A stretch of 45,176 bases of DNA. Origin: Gammaproteobacteria bacterium (GTDB lineage Bacteria > Pseudomonadota > Gammaproteobacteria > Steroidobacterales > GCA-2729495). Under the pieces are notes generated by a model. The model worked only from the letters and a program-made list of their open reading frames with translations, did not search any database and was not told where the DNA came from. Position 1 is the first letter of the stretch. Each line of letters starts with the position of its first letter. The stretch is taken from NCBI GenBank assembly GCA_023383705.1, contig JAHDYM010000015.1, forward strand, positions 1 through 45,176. Reading direction: 5' to 3'. Positions 35,331-42,418 of this stretch are shown here, piece by piece. A program made the translations under genes and the position numbers.

Positions 35331-36385
35331 GGCATCTGTGTCAACTCTCGCTTTGCCCTCGCCGGCCCACCCGGACCCCAGTCAGTACCGTATTTGACGA
35401 TACTCCTGTAGGTGTACTCTGCCCCGGAAGAAATACCTGACATTCCGAACCCCTGCCAGAACTCCCCACCCTGAGCCGCCGCACTGCCGCCCCCAACGGC
35501 CGCATCGGCCACAACACGCCCGGCCGAGTACTGCCCATCGAAGGCAACGTTAACGCCAGCGAAGGCACCGCCCGTCACCCCACCCCAGAACGCGCCCTTC
35601 GCGCTCTTCGTGGCCACAGCCCCACCCGCAGCGCCGCCGGCAGCGGCACCGACAACGCTAGCGGTACTGGCCGAATAGGCGAGCGAGGACTTAACCATCA
35701 TGGCTTTCACCTCTACTCCAGCGACGCTTGCCGCTTGTCCTACTGCTTGTGCGGTGGCTTGACCAATGCTGTTCATGTAAGCCGCACTCACGCCCGATGC
35801 CACACCATAGGTCACTGCCATTGCCACCATGGTCCGCCCGTGCTTGCGGATCAGCCGCTTGAAGAAGTTACCGATCTTGCCGAGAAACAGCCCGCTCGGA
35901 TCGGTATACGACAGCGGGTTATTGGCCACATAGCTGTAGGCGTTGAGGCTCTGCGGCATGTTGAGCCGATCGAGCAGCGGGTCGGGTGACAGGAACCGCC
36001 CGAGCGTCGGGTCATAGACCCGCCCCCGCATGTGGATGAGCTGCACGGTGTCCAGCATCTCATGGCCGGTATAGCCCTGATGGTTCCACGGCGTGGCCGC
36101 CATCTCGGTACCGGCCGCATCGTTGCTCCAGTTGTCGTTGCGCCGGCGGCCAAAGGCATCGTAGCTGTAGGCGATAGACTGTGTGGCGGGTAGCGAGCCC
36201 ATCGCCGCATACTGCTTGTCCACGCTGCCCAGGTGATCGCGCAGCGGGTAGTACGCCTGCCAGCCGAGGCCACCGCTGTCTTCCACCTGCGTGAACACCA
36301 CCTGGTCATTGGCGAACGCATGTGAGCGATACTGGGTCAGCGAGCCGCTCACCAAGAACAGAAAAAGCAATAGGATATCTCGCAA
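35240..36385 (-). pseudogene. Orphan Rhs C-terminal module (downstream copy), tail cut by the IS element
   Basis: The frame encodes an Rhs/YD-repeat core end (PLRDHLGSVDKQYA, RGRVYDPTLGRFLSPDPLLD, SYVANNPLSYTDPSGLF) then a Gly/Ala-rich linker and a variable tail. N-terminal Rhs repeats are missing; homology starts near 36340, just after the lipoprotein gene. The 526-bp core matches the upstream copy almost exactly, but the tail (YGTDWGPGGPARAKRELTQ onwards) differs and stops where the IS481 sequence begins. A displaced toxin tip, without a start of its own, fits best. The ATG at 36385 is not believed. Confidence 0.75.
35771..36296. repeat. Rhs core direct repeat, copy 1
   Basis: This copy matches 37425-37950 without indels (offset 1654) and with few substitutions. 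It covers the DHLGSV to PxSGL Rhs core. Flanks differ at both ends, so the two copies could recombine and swap tails. Confidence 0.85.
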
Positions 36386-36693
36386 TTCATGGGGTCAGTA
36401 TCGTATCGCCATCCCGTCACCAAACCTGTGCTCCGATTGACAAAGTATGTCCAGCGACACTTCCTGTCCTGATAAGTGTACTCATCGATTTCGTGCTCCC
36501 GATGATTTATTGCAACAGGTTTTTTATTGGTTGCTAGATCCAAGGTCGATCCGACAGAAAGATCCCTGCGTTCTCGCCAGGAATCAACGAGCTCCTCTCG
36601 GGATGTACATGCAACTCCCACAAACAAAACCAAAGCAATTGATAGCCCCGCGCGAGCACACTTCAGTCGATTGCGAAACGGAACCTTCGTCAT
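36349..36693 (-). CDS. Small lipoprotein in the Rhs array, candidate immunity protein
   Basis: This 114-residue protein starts with a signal peptide and lipobox (LFVGVAC, Cys near residue 29). The mature part is about 85 residues, polar, with Cys near the end. Its ATG overlaps the stop of the upstream Rhs module as ATGA, the usual toxin-immunity arrangement, so an immunity role is likely by position only. A lipoprotein would act in the periplasm. No family recognised. It ends where the next Rhs copy begins. Confidence 0.65.
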   Translation of the reverse strand: MTKVPFRNRLKCARAGLSIALVLFVGVACTSREELVDSWRERRDLSVGSTLDLATNKKPVAINHREHEIDEYTYQDRKCRWTYFVNRSTGLVTGWRYDTDPMNCEISYCFFCSW

Positions 36694-37940
36694 GGCGCAT
36701 TTATCACGCCATATGCATGGCTGGGTATAATGGATGGCGCTGCGAAAATCGTCGCCGGTACAAGATTTGCGATGTTAATCGGGCTCAAAATGGCATCAAC
36801 GCCTGGGGATAGTCGCAGGTTCCCACTAGCGCTATAAAAAATCTTGCTATTAAGCCAGTCATGCGGCCCTGCATACACCTCAACCAAGCTATCCCAAAAA
36901 CTGCCGGGCGAATAATTGAATCCGAAGCGCTTGAAACCAATATGACCCTGTCCTCCTTGGATCCCACCAAAAAAGCTTGATTCACATGGCATACGGCAGC
37001 CAGCGAGCTTAAATCCATCACCCCGAAATCCAACGCTAGTGCCTCGCGCATTTTCTGGGTTCAACTTAGACTGCGCGATCATAGATTCCCGCATTTCCAG
37101 CGCCGCCCAAGTAAGCCCCGAGAGGCTACCGCTGGTACCAGCCCCCTGCCAAAAGTCCCCACCCTGAGCCGCCGCACTGCCACCCCCAACGGCCGCATCG
37201 GCTATAACACGCCCGGCCGAGTACTGGCCATCGAAGGCAACGTTAACGCCAGCGAAGGCACCGCCCGTCACCCCGCCCCAGAACGCACCCTTCGCGCTCT
37301 TGGTGGCAACCGCGCCGCCAGCCGCTCCGCCCGCTACGCCGCCGGCAACACTTGCAAATCCTTGCTGCGCGCTCACGACTGCTGACGTGTAACCCCCCTC
37401 CATAATTGCCGTCTGCCCGATAGAGTTCATGTATGCAGCACTCACGCCCGATGCCACACCATAGGTCACTGCCATTGCCACCATGGTCCGCCCGTGCTTG
37501 CGGATCAGCCGCTTGAAGAAGTTACCGATCTTGCCGAGAAACAGCCCGCTCGGATCGGTATACGACAGCGGGTTATTGGCCACATAGCTGTAGGCGTTGA
37601 GGCTCTGCGGCATGTTGAGCCGATCGAGCAGCGGGTCGGGTGACAGGAACCGCCCGAGCGTCGGGTCATAGACCCGCCCCCGCATGTGGATGAGCTGCAC
37701 GGTGTCCAGCATCTCATGGCCGGTATAGCCCTGATGGTTCCACGGCGTGGCCGCCATCTCGGTACCGGCCGCATCGTTGCTCCAGTTGTCGTTGCGCCGG
37801 CGGCCAAAGGCATCGTAGCTGTAGGCGATAGACTGCGCGGCAGGTGGCGAGCCCATCGCCGCGTACTGCTTGTCCACACTGCCCAGATGATCGCGCAGCG
37901 GGTAGTAGGCCTGCCAGCCGAGGCCACCGCTGTCTTCCAC
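36690..37940 (-). pseudogene. Orphan Rhs C-terminal module (upstream copy) with its own tail
   Basis: This 416-residue frame has the same Rhs core as the downstream copy, then a different ~140-residue tail: RGTSVGFRGDGFKLAG, FFGGIQGGQGHIGFKRFG and VEVYAGPHDWLNSKIF. The tail is complete, ending at a stop that overlaps the lipoprotein gene. The 5' side is broken: Rhs homology stops at 37950 and unrelated sequence follows, with no YD repeats. The GTG at 37940 is only nominal. Without an Rhs shell it is unlikely to be delivered. It may serve as a donor of the tail for a complete Rhs gene elsewhere (inference). Confidence 0.75.
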
Positions 37941-37950
37941 CTGCGTGAAC
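37425..37950. repeat. Rhs core direct repeat, copy 2
   Basis: This is the second copy of the 526-bp Rhs core (see 35771-36296). It ends sharply at 37950, beyond which no Rhs sequence is seen. A further similar stretch (37140-37320 versus 35449-35640) flanks the tail side. Confidence 0.85.
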
Positions 37951-38345
37951 TCAATTTTGTTGATGCCACCAGCGCTGCATGCAATTCAATCGAATGCAAC
38001 GATACCTGGCCATCAAATGTTGACGCCAACGGTGTCGCACCGGCATCAAGCGGATCTTGCCATCACGGCGTATTCGAGGTCGCTAGCCATCAACGGTCTC
38101 CCACAAAACTACAGATCCGGGTATCGACGCCAGGCAGTCCCTGCATGAGAGATCCCAGCTCGGGGAGAGGCACGAAGTTGTGGCACCGAGCCGCCTGCAT
38201 CAGGCGTTGCGTCTTCTACAGGATGATGATCTTGTTTTTCTACCGGAAGATGAGCTCGTGCGCCGTATCAGGCGGCTAGCGAAACTCTTGTAATTGGATT
38301 GAGATGAAACGCGGCCAACGGGGGAAACCGCGGCGGCGAATGGGC
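37951..38345. other. Spacer with a decayed reading frame, no intact gene
   Basis: No intact gene is seen. A plus-strand frame is open from about 38097 to a TAA at 38291-38293, ending LLQDDDLVFLPEDELVRRIR; it has no start codon and may be the 3' remnant of a gene. The rest shows no clear signal. Confidence 0.4.
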
Positions 38346-38858
38346 TCAGGCGGGTACAGGTTGCTTCGCCTTTTTCATTGAGAGGAGATGATCTGTCACG
38401 AATTTCTTGTTCTTCGCCCCCGGCGGCAGGCCCGGGCCTATGACAGGCTGCTGCGTGTCCTCGTTTGCGACGAATTGCTGGTTTAGCGACAACAGAAATG
38501 ACAACGCGTCGTCCGACTTACCCATCCCGTATACCTCGCGCACGGCGTCTGGTCATGCTCGCGCGTCTAAGTTCCCGTAAGGAAACCGCTGCATTGGCAA
38601 CGCTCTCGACGGCCTTTGCTGTCGGCTGCGGCGGCCAAGGAAACGAGTCGAATACTGTCCCTGATAGCAGACGCTCGATTCGGAGTTCGGGCGGATCGGC
38701 AGCGCGGTGCTTACATCGACCTCGAAGGACAGCGAAGGACCAATGCGGGGCATGTCGCGTATTTCCCCGGAGGAATCGCGATTGTCACCGAGTTGCTTGA
38801 AAAGCTTCTTTGGGCTGGGCTGGTCGCCCTTTGTCCAGTTGACGATGGACATGTGCAC
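38346..38858 (-). pseudogene. Split small gene of unknown function, one in-frame stop
   Basis: Two minus-strand frames in the same phase (38858-38553 and 38543-38346) are separated only by a TGA and three codons, so they may be one ~170-residue gene with a nonsense change. The first half has MSIVNWTKGDQPSPKKLFKQ; the second has MGKSDDALSFLLSLNQQFV and QPVIGPGLPPGAKNKKF. Codon choice looks gene-like rather than random. The second part alone, from the ATG at 38525 (with GAGG upstream), could be a 59-residue protein. No family recognised. Confidence 0.4.
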
Positions 38859-38946
38859 GACCGTGTCCCGCTCCAGACCTGGGTCGATACCGCTTCTGTG
38901 ATCGTCCCGCCGTTTCCGACGGGAACATCCACCGGTGTAAGCAAAA

Positions 38947-39023
38947 TGGCGCGCCCGGACGGATTCGAACCGCCGGCCCCCGCGTTCGAAGCGCGGTGCT
39001 CTATCCAGCTGAGCTACGGGCGC
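38947..39023 (-). tRNA. tRNA-Arg, anticodon UCG
   Basis: This is a 77-nt cloverleaf with encoded CCA. Acceptor arms GCGCCCG/CGGGCGC, D-arm TAGCTCAGCTGGATAGAGCA, anticodon stem CCGCG/CGCGG around loop CTTCGAA (anticodon TCG, reading CGA), and T-arm GGCGG/CCGTC around TTCGAAT. The discriminator is G at 38950 and CCA is 38949-38947. A T run follows the 3' end. Such genes are common integration sites. Confidence 0.95.
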
Positions 39024-39151
39024 CCTATTGGTCTCAGTCCACTACCCACTGGTCACTCATTGGTAACTCATAGAGTTGGCGCCTTGCCATCGCCTCTGTA
39101 AGCTCTTGTAGCGACAGATAATATATTGCCAATCAAACATTGCATCCCTTG

Positions 39152-39191
39152 GTTCGAAGCCTGATGCTCTATCCAGCTGAGCTACGGGCGC
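39152..39191 (-). pseudogene. Partial copy of the tRNA-Arg 5' half
   Basis: This stretch matches the tRNA-Arg at 38984-39023 at 36 of 40 positions with no gap (offset 168), including 27 identical bases covering the acceptor 5' strand, the D-arm and the start of the anticodon stem. The matching 3' half is missing. It may be a scar of recombination at the tRNA or a decayed tandem copy. Confidence 0.8.
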
Positions 39192-39199
39192 ATGACCGC

Positions 39200-39223
39200 C
39201 CGGCCGCGTTTATTTGCGGCCGG
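39200..39223 (-). terminator. Hairpin across the glutathione S-transferase stop
   Basis: A perfect 8-bp stem (CCGGCCGC 39200-39207, GCGGCCGG 39216-39223) closes an 8-base loop containing the stop codon of the minus-strand GST. No U-tract follows, so this is a weak terminator candidate. Confidence 0.35.
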
Positions 39224-39881
39224 TCATCATCTTGAGAAAGCCACCGAAGGCGGTGCCGTGCTCCCGGATGACAGGCCCGCAGACGGCGTCGTCCTGCACG
39301 GCTTTCCACCAGGTCGCGAGGCGGCCGCTGCCGACCGGATCGGCGATGGTGAAATTACCCGCCGCCAGCATCGCGTGCAGCATCGCGGTCATGGTGCCGA
39401 GTGCGGCATCGCCGAGCGTCGGGCTGTTGCCGACGCAGAACGGGCCGCTGTCCATCACCTGTTCGAGATAGCCATAGGCCTTGGCGATCTCCTTGGCGGC
39501 CGCATCAACCGCCGCCTGGTCGCGCTTTTCCGGATTCATGTGCCGGAACAGCGGGCCCACGTGCGGTGCGAGGTACAGGTCGGCGATGCGCGCCACCAGG
39601 CGCGAACGCGCGCGACCAAGGGCATCTGCCGGCAGCCCGGACTTCTGCGGGTACACGTCATCGAGGTAATCGCAGATGATCGAGGACTCGCCGATACCCT
39701 GCCCGTCGACTTCCAGCGTGGGCATCTTGCCCATCGGATTGAGCTTGAGGTATGCGGGACTCTTGAGGCCAGCCATGCCACCGGGCGGATCGGAAAGCGG
39801 CAGGTCCACGCCCTTCAACTTTGCATACAGCACCACGCGGGCAACGTAGGGGGAAGCAATGCCACCGTACAGCTTGATCAT
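39210..39881 (-). CDS. Glutathione S-transferase family protein
   Basis: This 223-residue protein has an N-terminal thioredoxin-like domain (MIKLYGGIASPYVARVVLYA with the catalytic Ser in ASPYVARV, LNPMGKMPTLEVDG, the SNAIL-type ESSIICDYLDD) and an all-helical C-terminal domain (GPFCVGNSPTLGDAALGTM). It conjugates glutathione to electrophiles; substrate unknown. GGAG precedes the ATG by about 8 bases. It lies 24 bp downstream of the pyrB-like gene on the same strand and may share its transcript. Confidence 0.93.
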   Translation of the reverse strand: MIKLYGGIASPYVARVVLYAKLKGVDLPLSDPPGGMAGLKSPAYLKLNPMGKMPTLEVDGQGIGESSIICDYLDDVYPQKSGLPADALGRARSRLVARIADLYLAPHVGPLFRHMNPEKRDQAAVDAAAKEIAKAYGYLEQVMDSGPFCVGNSPTLGDAALGTMTAMLHAMLAAGNFTIADPVGSGRLATWWKAVQDDAVCGPVIREHGTAFGGFLKMMTGRK

Positions 39882-39905
39882 GATTTTTCTCCGGGTTGGG
39901 TGTGT

Positions 39906-40922
39906 TTATCGCAGGGCAGACAGATCGAAATTCCTGACCAGGCCATCGGCCTGGAACAGCTTGACGAGGATGGCCGCGCGCATCCACATGCCGTTGCGCT
40001 CCTGTCGCCAGTACACGGCACGCGGGTCGTCATCGACTGCAGGGTGTATCTCCGGGCCACGCGGCAGCGGATGCATGATGACGGCGGTCTTTTTCATCGC
40101 ACCGAGGTTTTCCGGCGTGATGCTGTAGTCACGGTAGTCCACGCGCCCGGTTTCGCCATCCGTGTCCCACTCGGACTGCATGCGCGTGACATAGACGGCG
40201 TCGAGTTCCGGCAGCACCCTGGCAAGCTGCGCATTCTCTACGAAGCTGATGTTCTGCTCGCGCAGATGGGCCTTGATATCCGGCTCGATGGCGAACTGCT
40301 GCGGCGCGATCATCACCAGGCGCACGTCGCGGTAATTCTTCATCAGGTAGCACAGCGAGCGCACGGTGCGGCCGCGCTTGAGGTCGCCCATCAGGCCGAT
40401 CACCTTGCCGTCGATGCCGCCCTGGTTCTCGAAGCTGCGCTCGAGGGTGTAGATGTCCAGCAGCGCCTGCGTCGGGTGCTGGTCCTGGCCACTGCCGGCG
40501 TTGATGATCGGCACCGGCCGCGGGATGCGGTTCATCAACTCGGCGGCACGCGCCGCCTTGCCCGAATCCGGCGTGCGCATCACGATCACATCCACATAGG
40601 AACTGAAGGTGCGGATGCTGTCCTCGAAACTCTCGCCCTTCACCTCCGAGGAAGTGGAGGGATCGCGGATCTCGCTGGTGCGGATGCCGAGCACGTGGCA
40701 GGCGTTGCTGAAGGACAGGAAGGTCCGCGTCGAGGGCTGTACGAAGTACAACATCGCGCGCCGGTCGGGCAACAGGCCGAGCAGGAAACGCGCCCCGTCC
40801 GGATGCTTGGCCAGCAGGCGTACCCGGTTGGTCAGGTCGCAGAGATCATCGAGCTGGGCGCGATCGAAAACGCGGGGGTCGATGACATGGAACAGCGGCG
40901 GGGATACGGGCATCAGCGGCAT
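39906..40922 (-). CDS. pyrB: Aspartate carbamoyltransferase
   Basis: This 338-residue enzyme is expected to join carbamoyl phosphate and aspartate in pyrimidine synthesis. Carbamoyl phosphate site: QPSTRTFLSF; catalytic loop SSEVKGESFEDS with Lys; NAGSGQDQHPTQALLD; GDLKRGRTVRSL; and HPLPRGPE. The sequence is divergent: EPSTRTR is QPSTRTF here, so it is a distant member, and an ornithine carbamoyltransferase-like relative cannot be fully excluded. The ATG at 40922 was chosen over a TTG at 40940; neither has a clear ribosome-binding site. No pyrC or pyrI is adjacent. Confidence 0.85.
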   Translation of the reverse strand: MPLMPVSPPLFHVIDPRVFDRAQLDDLCDLTNRVRLLAKHPDGARFLLGLLPDRRAMLYFVQPSTRTFLSFSNACHVLGIRTSEIRDPSTSSEVKGESFEDSIRTFSSYVDVIVMRTPDSGKAARAAELMNRIPRPVPIINAGSGQDQHPTQALLDIYTLERSFENQGGIDGKVIGLMGDLKRGRTVRSLCYLMKNYRDVRLVMIAPQQFAIEPDIKAHLREQNISFVENAQLARVLPELDAVYVTRMQSEWDTDGETGRVDYRDYSITPENLGAMKKTAVIMHPLPRGPEIHPAVDDDPRAVYWRQERNGMWMRAAILVKLFQADGLVRNFDLSALR

Positions 40923-41010
40923 GCGGGCTATTTTTAACAATATTCTGACCGGCTTCCATCATAACAGCACCGGTCACGCATCCGTGGCTGATCAGGGCGG
41001 CCGGACGGGC

Positions 41011-41016
41011 TATACT
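41011..41016 (+). promoter_or_regulatory. Possible -10 box before the PA2779-like gene
   Basis: TATACT lies 44 bp before the ATG at 41060; no good -35 element is seen. This is only a weak candidate. Confidence 0.3.
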
Positions 41017-41059
41017 TGCCGCGGGTTTTTTTGAGTTGCCTCCAGTAGGAGTTGTTGTC

Positions 41060-41437
41060 ATGCGTTTCAAGCAAATGATCGCGGCCGTCACGGCTGCCTG
41101 TTTCCTCAGCCTCGGCCTGCAATCCACCGCCTCTGCCGGGGTGATCGGCACGCCGGAGTACCTGTCAGCCACCGACCGGGCCGGCCAGATCGCCCGCATC
41201 GAGTCCACCCTGTCCCGCGCTGACGTGCAGGCGCAGCTGGTTGCACTCGGCGTGAATCCGGCCGATGCCACCGCGCGTATCGCCGCGCTGAGCGATGCCG
41301 AACTCAAGCTGATGAGCGAGAAGCTCGACCAGCTGCCGGCCGGCGGCGACAGCTTCCTGGCCGTCATCGGCATCGTGTTCGTCGTGCTGCTGATCCTCGA
41401 GATCACGGGTGTCACCGACATCTTCAAGAAGATCTGA
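41060..41437 (+). CDS. PA2779 family protein
   Basis: This 125-residue protein has a signal peptide (MRFKQMIAAVTAACFLSLGLQS), the family stretch DRAGQIARIESTLSRADVQAQL and a C-terminal membrane segment (FLAVIGIVFVVLLILEIT). Function is unknown; it is known to precede PA2778-type peptidases, and that gene overlaps it by 29 bp here. AGTAGGAG sits 8 bases before the ATG, which I prefer to the upstream Met at 41036. Confidence 0.9.
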   Translation: MRFKQMIAAVTAACFLSLGLQSTASAGVIGTPEYLSATDRAGQIARIESTLSRADVQAQLVALGVNPADATARIAALSDAELKLMSEKLDQLPAGGDSFLAVIGIVFVVLLILEITGVTDIFKKI

Positions 41438-42383
41438 GCGGTTCCTGATCGCGGCGGTGGGTGCGCTGGCACTCACCGCCTGCGTCACCGGACCGGGGCC
41501 ACTGCCCGAAGACCCCCGCCAGGAACTATCCAGCGTCGCCTTCTTTCCCCAGGACACCCACCAGTGCGGGCCCGCTGCGCTCGCCACCCTGCTGGTATCG
41601 ACGGGTGTCGACACCACGCCGGAACAGCTCGTGCCCGAGGTCTATATCCCGGCACGCCGCGGCAGCCTGCAGGTGGAAATGCTCGCTGCCGCGCGTCGCC
41701 GCGGCCGCATCCCCTGGCTGCTGCCGCCCGATTTCACGGCGCTGCGCAGCGAACTCGCGGCCGGCAATCCGGTTCTGGTGCTGCAGGACCTGGGCGCGCT
41801 CGGCATCCGGCGCTGGCATTATGCGGTGGTGGTCGGCCATGACCCGCAACGCGCGGTGCTGGTGCTGCGCTCAGGGAAGCAACGCCGGCATCTCGAACGC
41901 GAGGCGTACTTCCTGCAGAGCTGGCAGGCCAGCGACAACTGGGCGATCACGCTCACGCCACCCGGACAGATTCCGGCCACCGCCACGGCGGCAGGCTATG
42001 TACGCGCGATCACCGACAGCGAACGCCACCTGTCGGCGACCGACCTCGATGCCAGCTACGCGGCCGCCCTGCAGCGCTGGCCGGACGATCCGCTGCTGCT
42101 GTTCGCGACCGCCAACCACGACTATGCCAGCGGGCGACTGGCTGCCGCCGAAACCCGCTACCGCCGGCTGCTGGAACTGCAGCCCGACCATCTCGCCGCC
42201 CACAACAATCTCGCCAATCTGCTGATCGACCGGGGTTGCGCGGCGGAGGCCCAGGAACACGCGCAGCGCGCACTGGCGCTGCTCGATGCCGAGCCGGCGC
42301 TCGCGCCTGCCGTGCGGGAAACCGCAAAAAGGGCCGGGCAGATGACTGCCCGGCCCCACAGCGGGGGGAATCGCTGTGACTGA
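41409..42383 (+). CDS. PA2778 family cysteine peptidase lipoprotein with TPR
   Basis: This 324-residue lipoprotein (lipobox LTAC, Cys25) has a C39-like peptidase domain with catalytic Cys53 (THQCGPAALATLL) and His137 (RRWHYAVVVG), then one or two TPR units (LLFATANHDYASGRLAAAE, LLELQPDHLAAHNNLANLL). It begins with GTG at 41409, overlapping the PA2779 gene by 29 bp. It probably processes or binds a periplasmic or outer-membrane substrate; the target is unknown. Its last ~20 codons contain the terminator of the facing TonB receptor gene. Confidence 0.88.
   Translation: MSPTSSRRSERFLIAAVGALALTACVTGPGPLPEDPRQELSSVAFFPQDTHQCGPAALATLLVSTGVDTTPEQLVPEVYIPARRGSLQVEMLAAARRRGRIPWLLPPDFTALRSELAAGNPVLVLQDLGALGIRRWHYAVVVGHDPQRAVLVLRSGKQRRHLEREAYFLQSWQASDNWAITLTPPGQIPATATAAGYVRAITDSERHLSATDLDASYAAALQRWPDDPLLLFATANHDYASGRLAAAETRYRRLLELQPDHLAAHNNLANLLIDRGCAAEAQEHAQRALALLDAEPALAPAVRETAKRAGQMTARPHSGGNRCD
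42325..42356 (-). terminator. Rho-independent terminator of the TonB receptor gene
   Basis: On the minus strand a perfect 10-bp stem (GGGCCGGGCA 42331-42340 with 42347-42356) and 6-base loop is followed by TTTTTG. It lies 63 bp after the receptor stop and inside the 3' end of the facing PA2778-like gene, so that gene's last codons also carry terminator sequence. Confidence 0.75.
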
Positions 42384-42418
42384 AACCGAAAACTTCGAAA
42401 ACTGCGACCCGGCACCGC

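Noticed and set aside
37505-38029. A 174-residue minus-strand frame overlapping the Rhs copy
   Set aside because: It is a shifted frame of the repeat (Arg/Ser/Thr-rich) and the same shadow occurs over copy 1.
39192-40937. A 581-residue plus-strand open frame
   Set aside because: It covers the GST and pyrB-like genes on the opposite strand; composition is antisense-like.
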